From Sphingobium chungbukense (GTDB taxonomy: Bacteria > Pseudomonadota > Alphaproteobacteria > Sphingomonadales > Sphingomonadaceae), in NCBI RefSeq assembly GCF_001005725.1, contig NZ_LBIC01000004.1, forward strand, positions 310,001 to 374,000: DNA of 64,000 nt, written 5' to 3'. This document shows positions 26,959-34,223 of the stretch, piece by piece. The first letter of the stretch is position 1. Each line of letters begins with the position of its first letter. The translations under genes and the position numbers were made by a program. The notes below the pieces were generated by a model. The model saw only the letters and a list, made by a program, of their open reading frames with translations, had not been told where the DNA came from and searched no databases.

Positions 26959-27999
26959 TCAGGGCGCGGGATTCAACGCCTGGCGCGCCTGTTTCGGAAA
27001 ATCGCTGAACAGGGCGTCGACGCCCGTGCCGGCGACCGCCCGGACATAGCCGGCAAAGTCCCCCCTCCCCTGCGGATCGTCGGGGCGCTGGAAGGCGGTG
27101 GGCAGGAAGCTGTTTTCCATGCGCAGCGTCCAGACATGGACTTGCAGTCCCGCATCATGGGCGCGCCCGACCAGCCCCGTCGGGCCTTCGGGCGCGAGTA
27201 CCATCGCGGTGGCGGGGCCGATGCCGTCGGCATAATCCGCGATCTGCTTCAGCCCCTGCGTCGTCATCATGTCGGCATAGGTGGTGCCCGGCGCGTCGGC
27301 GGGGCCGCCCTCGCCCTCGACAAGCTGGATCAGGCGCAGGCGGGACGCGGCGCGCAGGGCCTTCAGATTGCCGACCTCGAAGGACTGGATGAAGACCGGA
27401 TCAGCCTCCGTCTGATAGCCATATCGGCTGAGCAGCGCGAGGAGCGGCGCCTGATGCGGCAAGCCGATGCCGGCGAAATAGCTCGGATGCTTGGTTTCGG
27501 GATAAAGGCCGATGCGGCGGCCGGTTTCCGCCTCCTTGGCGCGGACCAGCTTCAATATCTCCTCGAAGGTCGGGATCGGGTAGAGATCGTTGAAGCGGCT
27601 GTTGGCGGGGCGAAGTTCGGCCAGGCGCTCGCGGGCGCGCAGGGTGCGCAGCTCGGCCAGGGTGAAATCCTCCGTGAACCAGCCGGTGATGGACTGGCCG
27701 TCGATGGTCTTGGTCGTCCTGCGGGCGGCGAATTCGGGGTGATCCGCGACATCGGTGGTGCCGCTTATCTCATTTTCATGCCGGGCGACGAGCACGCCGT
27801 CCCGGGTCAGCACCAGATCGGGCTCGATATAGTCGGCGCCCTGGTCGATCGCCCGTTCATAGGCGGCGAGCGTCTGTTCGGGCCGCTCGCCGCTGGCGCC
27901 GCGATGGGCGATGATGAAGGGTTCGGCCATCAGGGGCGCCACCGTCACGAAGCTGAGGAGGAGGATGGCGAAGCTTCGGAACATCCTCCCCGGGGTCAT
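26959..27999 (-). CDS. glpQ: Glycerophosphodiester phosphodiesterase, secreted GlpQ type
   Basis: Hydrolyses glycerophosphodiesters to glycerol-3-phosphate and an alcohol. After a signal peptide (FAILLLSFVTVAPLMA) come the catalytic PFIIAHRGASGERPEQTLAAY and the metal ligands in YIEPDLVLTRDGVLVARHE. The 346-residue length with SRFNDLYPIPTFEEIL is that of the periplasmic GlpQ group rather than the short cytosolic UgpQ. Its product feeds the GlpD/GlpK pathway at the left of the window. The ATG overlaps the stop of the upstream arsenate reductase-like gene. Confidence 0.92.
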   Translation of the reverse strand: MTPGRMFRSFAILLLSFVTVAPLMAEPFIIAHRGASGERPEQTLAAYERAIDQGADYIEPDLVLTRDGVLVARHENEISGTTDVADHPEFAARRTTKTIDGQSITGWFTEDFTLAELRTLRARERLAELRPANSRFNDLYPIPTFEEILKLVRAKEAETGRRIGLYPETKHPSYFAGIGLPHQAPLLALLSRYGYQTEADPVFIQSFEVGNLKALRAASRLRLIQLVEGEGGPADAPGTTYADMMTTQGLKQIADYADGIGPATAMVLAPEGPTGLVGRAHDAGLQVHVWTLRMENSFLPTAFQRPDDPQGRGDFAGYVRAVAGTGVDALFSDFPKQARQALNPAP

Positions 28000-28352
28000 G
28001 CCTTCACGCCCTCCAGAGCGTCCTCATAGGTGGTCGCCTTGAAGCCGACGATGGTGCGGCCGCCCAGGTCCAGGATCGGGCGCTTGATCATCGAGGGATT
28101 GCTCATCATCAGCAGCACCGCCTTGTCCGCGTCGATATGCGCCTTGTCCCCGGCATCCAGTGCCTTGAAGGTCGTGCCGGACCGGTTGAGGATGGTTTCC
28201 CACCCATGTTCCTCGACCCAGCCGCGCAGGGCGGTTTCATCGACGCCCGACACCTTGTAATCGTGGAAGCTGTAGGACTTGCCGCTATTGTCGAGGAAAT
28301 TGCGCGCCTTCTTGATCGTGTCGCAATTCTTGATGCCGTACATGGTGAGCAT
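27996..28352 (-). CDS. ArsC/Spx-family protein (YffB-like)
   Basis: Thioredoxin-fold protein of 118 residues with the single active cysteine in MLTMYGIKNCDTIKKARNFL and the conserved Arg in PSMIKRPILD. Family members named arsenate reductase often lack that activity; YffB-like proteins probably act on glutathione-linked thiols. The ATG used has AAGGGA at good spacing; another ATG 9 nt upstream overlaps the RidA stop as ATGA. It sits between ridA-like and glpQ in one transcript. Confidence 0.87.
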   Translation of the reverse strand: MLTMYGIKNCDTIKKARNFLDNSGKSYSFHDYKVSGVDETALRGWVEEHGWETILNRSGTTFKALDAGDKAHIDADKAVLLMMSNPSMIKRPILDLGGRTIVGFKATTYEDALEGVKA

Positions 28353-28357
28353 GGCTG

Positions 28358-28738
28358 TCATCCCTTGAACGCGGTGACTTCGATCTCGATCTTCATCTCC
28401 GGCTTGATGAGGCCGGCGACGACGCAGGTGGCGGCAGGGCGGATTTCCCCGAAGACCGGCGCGGTCGCTTCGCCCAGAACGTCCCAATAGGCCGGGTCGC
28501 TGATATAATAGGTCACGCGGACCACGTCGGCGAAGGAGAAGCCGGCCTCCTCCAGCGCCTTGCCGATGACCTTCAGCGCATTCCTGCCCTGGTCGACCAC
28601 GGATTCGGGCATCGCCTTGGTTTCAGGGTCGGTGCCGGTGGTGCCGGCGACGAAGCACCAGTCGCCCTGGACGACGGCGCGCGAATAGCCGACCTGCGCC
28701 TCGAAAGGCGAGCCGGAGGAAATAAGCTGGCGGGGCAT
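28358..28738 (-). CDS. RidA family protein
   Basis: 126 residues of the YjgF/RidA fold: MPRQLISSGSPFEAQVGYSR, WCFVAGTTGTDPET, and the C-terminal EATAPVFGEIRPAATCVVAG with Arg and Cys placed as in the RidA pocket, ending KIEIEVTAF. RidA enzymes hydrolyse reactive enamine/imine intermediates; this member lacks the exact RidA C-terminus and is probably an Rid-subfamily paralogue. AAGGA precedes the ATG. Confidence 0.88.
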   Translation of the reverse strand: MPRQLISSGSPFEAQVGYSRAVVQGDWCFVAGTTGTDPETKAMPESVVDQGRNALKVIGKALEEAGFSFADVVRVTYYISDPAYWDVLGEATAPVFGEIRPAATCVVAGLIKPEMKIEIEVTAFKG

Positions 28739-28837
28739 GGAAGTTCCTTGAGCAGAAGGAGCGAAAAGGATCGAGGCGGCTCTTGCCCGGTCGGCAGGAT
28801 GCTGTCCAGAGGCTTTTGCGCGCGCGGCACGGCCGGA

Positions 28838-28862
28838 GGAACAGGCGGACGGCTGGGCCGTT
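28838..28862 (+). promoter_or_regulatory. EcfG-type (general stress response) promoter
   Basis: GGAAC (28838-28842), a 16-nt spacer, and CGTT (28859-28862) match the alphaproteobacterial sigma-EcfG consensus GGAAC-N16/17-CGTT exactly. It lies 22 nt upstream of the start codon of the small acidic protein, with a GAAGGAG ribosome-binding site between them. Confidence 0.7.
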
Positions 28863-28884
28863 TCCAGGCAGAAGGAGACATGCC

Positions 28885-29190
28885 ATGGATCAGCCCGACA
28901 AGAACCGCCTGCCCGATATGGACGAGGAGAATAGCGAACAGGCCGATGCCGGGTCACAGGCGCAGGATGTGGCCGAGGATGCCCGGCTGCGCTCGACCGA
29001 CCGGGCGGAGGACAGCGAGCGGGGCGGCCGCCCCAATCCGGCGCAGATCATCCCCGACGACACGCCCGACCTGGTCGAGAAGATGGAGGAGATGAACCGT
29101 TCGGGGCGGATCGACACCGACGCCTTTGCCGGCGAGCCGCAGATGGACGATGAGGAGGACAGCCTCGGCCCGACCGAGGATGAGGATTAG
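28885..29190 (+). CDS. Small acidic hydrophilic protein, probably stress-induced
   Basis: 101 residues, rich in Asp, Glu, Gln, Pro and Asn, with no hydrophobic core, no cysteine and an extremely acidic C-terminus (MDDEEDSLGPTEDED). It looks intrinsically disordered. The ATG has AAGGAG nine bases upstream. The EcfG-type promoter directly in front suggests membership in the general stress regulon. No family is recognised; a role like other disordered stress proteins is speculation. It is divergent from the RidA gene. Confidence 0.75.
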   Translation: MDQPDKNRLPDMDEENSEQADAGSQAQDVAEDARLRSTDRAEDSERGGRPNPAQIIPDDTPDLVEKMEEMNRSGRIDTDAFAGEPQMDDEEDSLGPTEDED

Positions 29191-29256
29191 GGCGATTTCC
29201 AGTCAGATGGCATCATCGGACGGTTAAGAAATCGCGTTAAACAAAAGACTTGGAGC
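29191..29256. repeat. Intergenic repeat, family A copy 2
   Basis: Contains GGCGATTTCCAGTCAGATGG, CATCATCGGACGGTTAAGAA and ACAAAAGACTTGGAGC, matching the element at 26.23 kb with a few substitutions. It begins at the first base after the stop codon of the acidic protein and ends 7 nt before the globin stop, filling the whole gap. Confidence 0.75.
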
Positions 29257-29263
29257 AGCCGAT

Positions 29264-29656
29264 CTAGGCGGCGTCCTGGTCCAGCGACAGGTTGATCATG
29301 GCATGGGCCATGTGATCGAGCGCCTTGGCCAGGGCCGATGCGAGGTCGGGATCGAGGCCGGGCTGGGCGTCGATGGCGCGGGTCATGGCGGCGGACCACT
29401 GATCCGCCAGAGCGGGCGTGATCGGGAAAGCGCGGTGCAGCGTCATGATGCACTGGCCGCGTTCGAACCAGTCGCGGGGGCCACCCGCCCAGCCGGTCAG
29501 GAAGCGGACAAGGCCATGGCGCACGGCACTCAAATCCGCGGCGTGGATGGCGCGCAGATCGGCATAGGCCGGGTCCCGCTCGATCAGATCGTAGAAGCGG
29601 TTGGCGATGGCGGCGATGGTCGGTTCGCCGCCGATGCGGGTGTAAGGGGTGGTCAT
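29264..29656 (-). CDS. Truncated hemoglobin, group II
   Basis: 130-residue 2-on-2 globin. PYTRIGGEPTIAAIANRFYD is the trHb N-terminal helix B/E region; the segment GWAGGPRDWFERG is the group II (trHbO) signature and LHRAFPITPALADQW holds the proximal His. It probably binds oxygen or NO. The ATG has AGGAG upstream, and earlier in-frame starts do not. It is divergent from the nuclease gene. Confidence 0.9.
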   Translation of the reverse strand: MTTPYTRIGGEPTIAAIANRFYDLIERDPAYADLRAIHAADLSAVRHGLVRFLTGWAGGPRDWFERGQCIMTLHRAFPITPALADQWSAAMTRAIDAQPGLDPDLASALAKALDHMAHAMINLSLDQDAA

Positions 29657-29772
29657 GGCTGGCTCCTGCTGGCGGTTCCAGGGTGGCCGATGGGAGCGGA
29701 CTGTCATTGATCCGGGTCAAAATGACGGCTTTGGCGCGAGACGGGGCGGGCAAGTTTCGTTAAGGCCGCGTC

Positions 29773-30360
29773 ATGAAGCGGCGATCGGGGACAAATGGGG
29801 CGGACAGGAAGCGCAGCGAGACGGCATGGCGTCGTGAAGCGCGGCGGTCGGGGGTGGTGCGGCTGAAGCGGCGGCGGACGAACGCGCCTTCCTTTGCGGT
29901 GCTGGTGGTCGCCGGGGTGCTGATCGGGGCGGGAATGGGATGGTTCGGGCCCGATCTGATGCAGCGCCTCCAGAGCCGCCGGGAGGCGGTGATGCCGGTG
30001 TCCGGCGACAGCTTGTCGGCCCAGTTCGGATTTTGCCACACGGGCGGCGGAACCAACTGCGTGGTCGATGGCGACACTTTCTGGTTTCGCGGGGAGCGGG
30101 TGCGGGTGATGGACATAGACGCGCCGGAGACGCATCCGCCACGCTGTCCGGAGGAGGCCGCGCTGGGCGCGCGGGCGACGCAGCGTTTGCAGGAAATGTT
30201 GAACGCCGGGCCTTTTTCGCTGGAGAGCGGGGATCGGGATACGGATCGTTACGGGCGCGCTTTGCGGGTGGTGACGCGGGGCGGTCAATCGCTGGGCGAG
30301 GCGCTGGTCGCCGAGGGGCTGGCGCGGGAATGGGATGGGGCGCGGCGGCCCTGGTGTTAG
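29773..30360 (+). CDS. Membrane-anchored thermonuclease (SNase) family protein
   Basis: A basic N-terminus of about 40 residues and a hydrophobic segment FAVLVVAGVLIGAGMGWFG anchor the protein; the SNase domain follows. Catalytic residues are visible in CVVDGDTFWFRGERVRVMDI, DAPETHPPRC and DRDTDRYGRAL, the same order as Asp/Arg/Glu/Arg of staphylococcal nuclease. It would cleave DNA or RNA in the periplasm, Ca2+-dependently. A cysteine in CPEE and a terminal Cys may pair. 195 residues. A terminator follows. Confidence 0.88.
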   Translation: MKRRSGTNGADRKRSETAWRREARRSGVVRLKRRRTNAPSFAVLVVAGVLIGAGMGWFGPDLMQRLQSRREAVMPVSGDSLSAQFGFCHTGGGTNCVVDGDTFWFRGERVRVMDIDAPETHPPRCPEEAALGARATQRLQEMLNAGPFSLESGDRDTDRYGRALRVVTRGGQSLGEALVAEGLAREWDGARRPWC

Positions 30361-30365
30361 GAAAT

Positions 30366-30395
30366 GGGGAAGGGGTGCCCCCCTTCCCCGCTTTT
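30366..30395. terminator. Convergent terminator hairpin
   Basis: GGGGAAGGGG pairs with CCCCTTCCCC around a four-base loop and is followed by GCTTTTC on the plus strand. It lies between the stop of the nuclease gene (plus) and the stop of the glycine-zipper gene (minus). Confidence 0.75.
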
Positions 30396-30398
30396 CGT

Positions 30399-30899
30399 TC
30401 AACGGCAGTTGAGGCTGCCGCGGTCGATTTCGCGGCCGAGCAGCGCGCCTGCGCCGCCGCCGATCAATATGCCCGCGGTGTTGGAGCGGCCGCGATCGAT
30501 CTGGCTGCCGATCAGGCCGCCCAGCGCCGCGCCGACGATGAGGCCGGTGGTGCCGTCCGAGCGGCGGCAATAATAGCGGTCGTCATAGCCGCGATAGATG
30601 CGCGTGCCACGGGTGACGCGGATCGGTTCATAGCCGCCGCGATAATAGCGGTCGGGGCGATAGTAACGGCCGTAGCGCGGATCGGGGCGGTTCCAGTCAT
30701 AGCTGTAGATGACGCGGCCGGGACGGTTGTAGCCGCGGTCGTGCTTGCCGCCATGTTTCCAGTCGTCGCGGCCATGGCCGGGATTGCCATGATTGCCGTG
30801 CCCCGCCCAGGGCGGCGGATCGGCGGCGGCGGGGGCCGCGCTCAAGGCGACGGCGCCAAGCGACAGGGCGGCGATGGCGGCTTTCAGGGTGAACTTCAT
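30399..30899 (-). CDS. Glycine-zipper (2TM) outer-membrane-type protein
   Basis: 166 residues: a signal peptide MKFTLKAAIAALSLGAVALS with cleavage near APAAA, a Tyr/Arg/Gly/His-rich middle (RYGRYYRPDRYYRGGYEP), one Cys in DRYYCRRSDG, and a glycine zipper TTGLIVGAALGGLIGSQIDR then TAGILIGGGAGALLGREIDR. This architecture matches the glycine-zipper 2TM family of envelope proteins. Function unknown. GGGAG precedes the ATG; the longer frame upstream has no signal peptide. Confidence 0.83.
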   Translation of the reverse strand: MKFTLKAAIAALSLGAVALSAAPAAADPPPWAGHGNHGNPGHGRDDWKHGGKHDRGYNRPGRVIYSYDWNRPDPRYGRYYRPDRYYRGGYEPIRVTRGTRIYRGYDDRYYCRRSDGTTGLIVGAALGGLIGSQIDRGRSNTAGILIGGGAGALLGREIDRGSLNCR

Positions 30900-31053
30900 C
30901 TTTGGCTCCCTTGGCAATGTCTTCTCGAAGCACAACAACCCAAGGCGCCTAAACGTTGCATGAACGGAACAAAACGAGGCGTTCATGCGGCGGTCAGGCT
31001 GCGCTGTGGGATCGGGGTGACATAGGTGACACCATCGGCGGAGCGGCGGGGGG

Positions 31054-31242
31054 TCAGAGGACGCTGTTGATCGCGGCCTTCTGCTGATCGGTGAGGGTGT
31101 CGGTCGGGGCGCCCTGCCCTGCCTGCGCTGCGTTGTCGTCCGAGGCGCCGACGAACTGGATCGCCGTCAGGATCACCAGCACCGCCCAAAGCAGCGCCAT
31201 CCAGCGGCTGGTGAAGAGGGAGGAGAGGCGGACGCCGAACAT
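31054..31242 (-). CDS. Small hypothetical protein with one membrane segment
   Basis: 62 residues: MFGVRLSSLFTSRWMALLW followed by AVLVILTAIQFVGA as a single hydrophobic helix and a polar C-terminus of about 30 residues (TLTDQQKAAINSVL). The start lacks a clear ribosome-binding site, and a longer frame exists upstream, so this call is tentative. No family recognised. Confidence 0.5.
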   Translation of the reverse strand: MFGVRLSSLFTSRWMALLWAVLVILTAIQFVGASDDNAAQAGQGAPTDTLTDQQKAAINSVL

Positions 31243-31361
31243 GGGTGTGAGGGTAAGGCGTTGGTGGTTAAGGAAACGTGCCGATCCATTCCGGCGGGAG
31301 ATTGGTCCGAAACGGCGCGGTCGCCTTGCAATCGCCGGACGCAAGAGGCATTCTTCGGTTC

Positions 31362-31535
31362 ATGAAAACGCGCAACGATCTGCGAGACAAATTGGCCGAG
31401 CATGGCGGTGCGATAGAGTGCGGCCATGAGGCGTGGAAACGCGCCAAGGTCGAGCGCGGGCTGGCGCAGGCGCAGGATCGGTCGAGCCTGATCCCGATGG
31501 ACAAGATTTTACGCGACTTCGGGCTTGAACGTTAA
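31362..31535 (+). CDS. Putative antitoxin of a type II toxin-antitoxin pair
   Basis: 57 residues, mostly charged: MKTRNDLRDKLAEHGGAIEC then HEAWKRAKVERGLAQAQD and PMDKILRDFGL. The last half resembles short antitoxins called stability determinants that precede RelE/ParE toxins in alphaproteobacteria. The stop overlaps the start of the toxin frame by 11 nt, which is the usual coupling. A DNA-binding motif is not obvious in so short a protein. Confidence 0.65.
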   Translation: MKTRNDLRDKLAEHGGAIECGHEAWKRAKVERGLAQAQDRSSLIPMDKILRDFGLER

Positions 31536-31806
31536 TTTTACGCCGCAAGCGCGGGATGATCTGGCAGCAATCCGGGATTGGATTGCGCAGGATGATGAGC
31601 GGGCGGCAGATCGCGTGGTCGCTCGGATCGTGCAGACGGCGATGATGTTTGGGCAGTTTCCGTTGCTGGGACGTGCCGGACTGGTGGAAGACACACGTGA
31701 GTTTTCGGTAGTTGGGCTGCCTTATTTGATCGTCTATCGGATCGCATCAGATACCGAGGTTGATGTGCTGACGATCATTCATGCGCGGCGGAAATATCCA
31801 TCCTAG
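31525..31806 (+). CDS. RelE/ParE-family toxin
   Basis: 93 residues with the ParE pattern: MNVNFTPQARDDLAAIRDWI, then a long helix, GRAGLVEDTREFSVVGLPYL, and the C-terminal VDVLTIIHARRKYPS. ParE toxins act on gyrase, RelE toxins cut mRNA on ribosomes; the IxHxRR ending fits the ParE side. The start is a TTG inside the antitoxin's last codons; no ATG is available in the N-terminal part. It forms a two-gene unit with the preceding antitoxin. Confidence 0.82.
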   Translation: MNVNFTPQARDDLAAIRDWIAQDDERAADRVVARIVQTAMMFGQFPLLGRAGLVEDTREFSVVGLPYLIVYRIASDTEVDVLTIIHARRKYPS

Positions 31807-31815
31807 CTGCAACCC

Positions 31816-32652
31816 TCAGCTAGACTTGAATGCTGGAAGCACAATTTCACGAAAAATTGCCAATGGCTTTAAGCCATAGGAAGCAAGAGGCCTGCCGAAC
31901 GATACCGAAGTACCCCAGATAAGTTGAGCCAAATGGGTAATCATATTAGGGATGTGCGGGCTTGCTCCAGCATCGTAAAGATGATCCAATGAAAATTGAT
32001 CATTAGGCAAAGCATCAATGATCCCCAAAATCTGCCACTTCCCACTTATCGTTATCGGATATTTAAGCGGAATATCCGTTTCATGCAGATAAAGATAATC
32101 TCTATTTATATTGAACCAGAACCCCGTTTGCAATGTACATAATACAAACTGTATACTTAAGCCGAGAGTTTCTATATATTTCTGTATAACTTCGGCTTCT
32201 TTCATTTTATCCCGAATTTTCTTCTGAGCAGATTTTTTCTGATCATCATCTTCCTTGATACCAGATGCGATGAAATCTCGCATCGAGGTTGCCGCCATTA
32301 GCTTGGAAAGTACGGATTGGTCGAACGCGATTAGGTCACCTTCCATGACGCACATTTGGCCAATCAGCAGCTCTGGCTTCTGGCTAGTTCTCCCAATATA
32401 TTCGATCAGTTTCCGTGAATTTCGCCACAGTGGATCGTAAGTTTGACGAACTTCATATTGATGGCCTCGATTCGTACCGATCTCACCCCCCAGACCACCT
32501 ACCTTGGCTGAAAAGCCAGTCTTGTGATCCTTACCTTTTTGAGCACGGACGGCGGTTTCCTTAAGAGCGCCATCCTCCTCAATCTGTGACAGGATAGAAG
32601 CAACTTTCTCGTGATCGGCATATAGAAAGTCATATACTTTCGAGGCGGCCAC
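31816..32652 (-). CDS. AT-rich gene of foreign appearance, DUF6414-like
   Basis: 278 residues beginning with a GTG: MAASKVYDFLYADHEKVASI then LSQIEEDGALKET. The YxFLYxDxxKVxSxLSQ opening followed by a glycine-rich segment (KVGGLGGEIGTNRG) and YDPLWRNSRKLIEYI recalls DUF6414, named from memory and not certain. A charged coiled-coil-like stretch (DDQKKSAQKKIRDKMKEAEV) lies mid-protein. Codon use is strikingly AT-rich with ATA, TTA and AAA common, unlike every neighbour. A GGAG ribosome-binding site lies within the final codons of nrdB, 7 nt upstream. Function unknown; horizontal acquisition is inferred. Confidence 0.75.
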   Translation of the reverse strand: MAASKVYDFLYADHEKVASILSQIEEDGALKETAVRAQKGKDHKTGFSAKVGGLGGEIGTNRGHQYEVRQTYDPLWRNSRKLIEYIGRTSQKPELLIGQMCVMEGDLIAFDQSVLSKLMAATSMRDFIASGIKEDDDQKKSAQKKIRDKMKEAEVIQKYIETLGLSIQFVLCTLQTGFWFNINRDYLYLHETDIPLKYPITISGKWQILGIIDALPNDQFSLDHLYDAGASPHIPNMITHLAQLIWGTSVSFGRPLASYGLKPLAIFREIVLPAFKSS

Positions 32653-32658
32653 TCATTT

Positions 32659-33714
32659 TTACTCCGCTGCGATGCCCGCTGCCTTGAACATGTCCGGGTC
32701 GGCGGTTTCGTCGGCGTTGGCGGCGGGGGTGCCCTTGAGCTTGGAGCGGCGGTCGAACGCATCCCACACATCGTTCCACTGGCCGCGGGTCGCCGCCTTC
32801 GAATATTCCGTGGCGCGGGTTTCGAAGAAGTTGGCGTGCTCCACGCCGTTCAGCAGCGGGGTCAGCCAGGGCAGCGGATGCTCGTCGATCATGTAGATCG
32901 GCTTCAGGCCCAACTGTCCCAGGCGCCAGTCGGCGATGTAACGGACATATTTCTTGATGTCCTTGGGCGTCATGCCGGGCACGGGCCCCATTTCGAAGAC
33001 GAGATCGACGAAGGCGTCCTCGATCCGGACCGTCTTCTGACACATGTCCATGATGTCGTCCTTGACGGACGGGGTCAGGCAGTCGCGTTCCTTCACGAAG
33101 GCGTGGAACAGGCGGATGATGCCTTCGCAATGCAGCGTCTCGTCGCGGACCGACCAGCTCACGATCTGGCCCATGCCCTTCATCTTGTTGAAGCGCGGGA
33201 AGTTCATCAGCATGGCGAAGGAGGCGAAAAGCTGTAGCCCTTCGGTGAAGCCGCCGAACATGGCCAGCGTCTTGGCGATGTCCTCGTCCGTGTCGACGCC
33301 GAACTGCTGGAGATAGTCGTGTTTGTCCTTCATCTCCTTATATTGCATGAAGGCGCTATATTCGCTCTCGGGCATGCCGATGGTGTCGAGCAGGTGCGAG
33401 TAGGCGGCGATATGGACCGTTTCCATGTTGCTGAAGGCGGTCAGCATCATCTTGATTTCGGTCGGCTTGAACACGCGGCCATATTTTTCGTGGTAGCAGT
33501 CCTGCACCTCCACGTCCGCCTGGGTGAAGAAGCGGAAAATCTGGGTCAGGAGGTTGCGTTCATGGTCGCTGAGCTTCTGCGCCCAGTCGCGGCAATCCTC
33601 GCCCAGCGGCACTTCCTCCGGCAGCCAGTGGAGCTGCTGCTGGCGCTTCCAGAATTCATAGGCCCAGGGATATTCGAAGGGCTTGTAGACCTTGCTGGCT
33701 TGAAGAAGAGGCAT
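32659..33714 (-). CDS. nrdB: Ribonucleoside-diphosphate reductase, beta subunit
   Basis: Generates the radical for dNTP synthesis together with NrdA. Iron ligands and radical site follow the class Ia plan: ADVEVQDCYHEKYG, NMETVHIAAYSHLL (ExxH and the tyrosyl-radical Tyr four residues later), and RDETLHCEGI. The radical tyrosine is present, so it is not the Tyr-less class Ic type. 351 residues with complete C-terminus. It is separated from nrdA by a DUF559 gene, which is unusual. The AT-rich gene begins 7 nt after its stop. Confidence 0.95.
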   Translation of the reverse strand: MPLLQASKVYKPFEYPWAYEFWKRQQQLHWLPEEVPLGEDCRDWAQKLSDHERNLLTQIFRFFTQADVEVQDCYHEKYGRVFKPTEIKMMLTAFSNMETVHIAAYSHLLDTIGMPESEYSAFMQYKEMKDKHDYLQQFGVDTDEDIAKTLAMFGGFTEGLQLFASFAMLMNFPRFNKMKGMGQIVSWSVRDETLHCEGIIRLFHAFVKERDCLTPSVKDDIMDMCQKTVRIEDAFVDLVFEMGPVPGMTPKDIKKYVRYIADWRLGQLGLKPIYMIDEHPLPWLTPLLNGVEHANFFETRATEYSKAATRGQWNDVWDAFDRRSKLKGTPAANADETADPDMFKAAGIAAE

Positions 33715-33719
33715 GGTGG

Positions 33720-34223
33720 TTACTCCGCGAACATTTTACCAGACCCTCTCCCCTTGTGGGAGAGGGAAGGGCCCATCGCGCCAGCGATGGGAGGGTGAGG
33801 GGTGAAGGCAGCGATGGAGGCCAGTACGCCTTCAGGATTTTCTACCAGTTCATGGTTCCAGAAGCGGATCACGCGATAGCCTTCGCTTTCGAGGAAGGCG
33901 GTGCGGGGCGCGTCTGTCGCTTCTTCATGCTGGCCGCCGTCCAGTTCGATGATCAGGCGGGCGGCATGAGAGGCTAAATCTGCGAAATAGGGGCCGATGG
34001 GAACCTGGCGGCGGAACTTCGCTGCGGGCAGTTTTTCGCGAAGGAGAGCCCATAGGCATTTCTCGGCGTCGGTTGCGTTGCGGCGGAGTTCTCTTGCGCG
34101 GATGATCGTCGGGTTTGGGGCCTTACCCCTCACCTTCCCACGCGGCTTTGCCGCGCGGGCCCCTTCCTCTCCCACAAGGGGAGAGGAGATTATCGGATCA
34201 CTGGCAGGCGAGGCACTCGTCAT
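33720..34223 (-). CDS. DUF559 (Vsr-like) endonuclease domain protein in an inverted-repeat cassette
   Basis: The core (about residues 40-140) is DUF559: RARELRRNATDAEKCLWALL, PIGPYFADLASHAARLIIEL, DGGQHEEATDAPR and YRVIRFWNHELVENPEGVL, a PD-(D/E)XK-like nuclease related to Vsr. Its N- and C-terminal tails (SPLVGEEGARAAK and GPSLSHKGRG) are translations of the flanking repeats, not protein domain. The ATG lies inside the nrdA 3' end without a clear ribosome-binding site; a GTG about 90 nt downstream could be the real start. It sits between nrdA and nrdB on their strand. Function unknown. Confidence 0.8.
   Translation of the reverse strand: MTSASPASDPIISSPLVGEEGARAAKPRGKVRGKAPNPTIIRARELRRNATDAEKCLWALLREKLPAAKFRRQVPIGPYFADLASHAARLIIELDGGQHEEATDAPRTAFLESEGYRVIRFWNHELVENPEGVLASIAAFTPHPPIAGAMGPSLSHKGRGSGKMFAE
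33745..33765. repeat. 21-nt inverted repeat, left end of DUF559 cassette
   Basis: CCTCTCCCC, TTG, TGGGAGAGG: itself a short hairpin, and the exact reverse complement of the element at 34166-34186. The two bracket the DUF559 frame over 442 nt. It lies 30 nt upstream of the nrdB start codon. Confidence 0.85.
34166..34186. repeat. 21-nt inverted repeat, right end of DUF559 cassette
   Basis: CCTCTCCCA, CAA, GGGGAGAGG: exact reverse complement of the copy at 33745-33765. It starts 12 nt downstream of the nrdA stop codon. A further hairpin (CCGCGCGG region around 34141-34159) lies just inside it. Confidence 0.85.
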
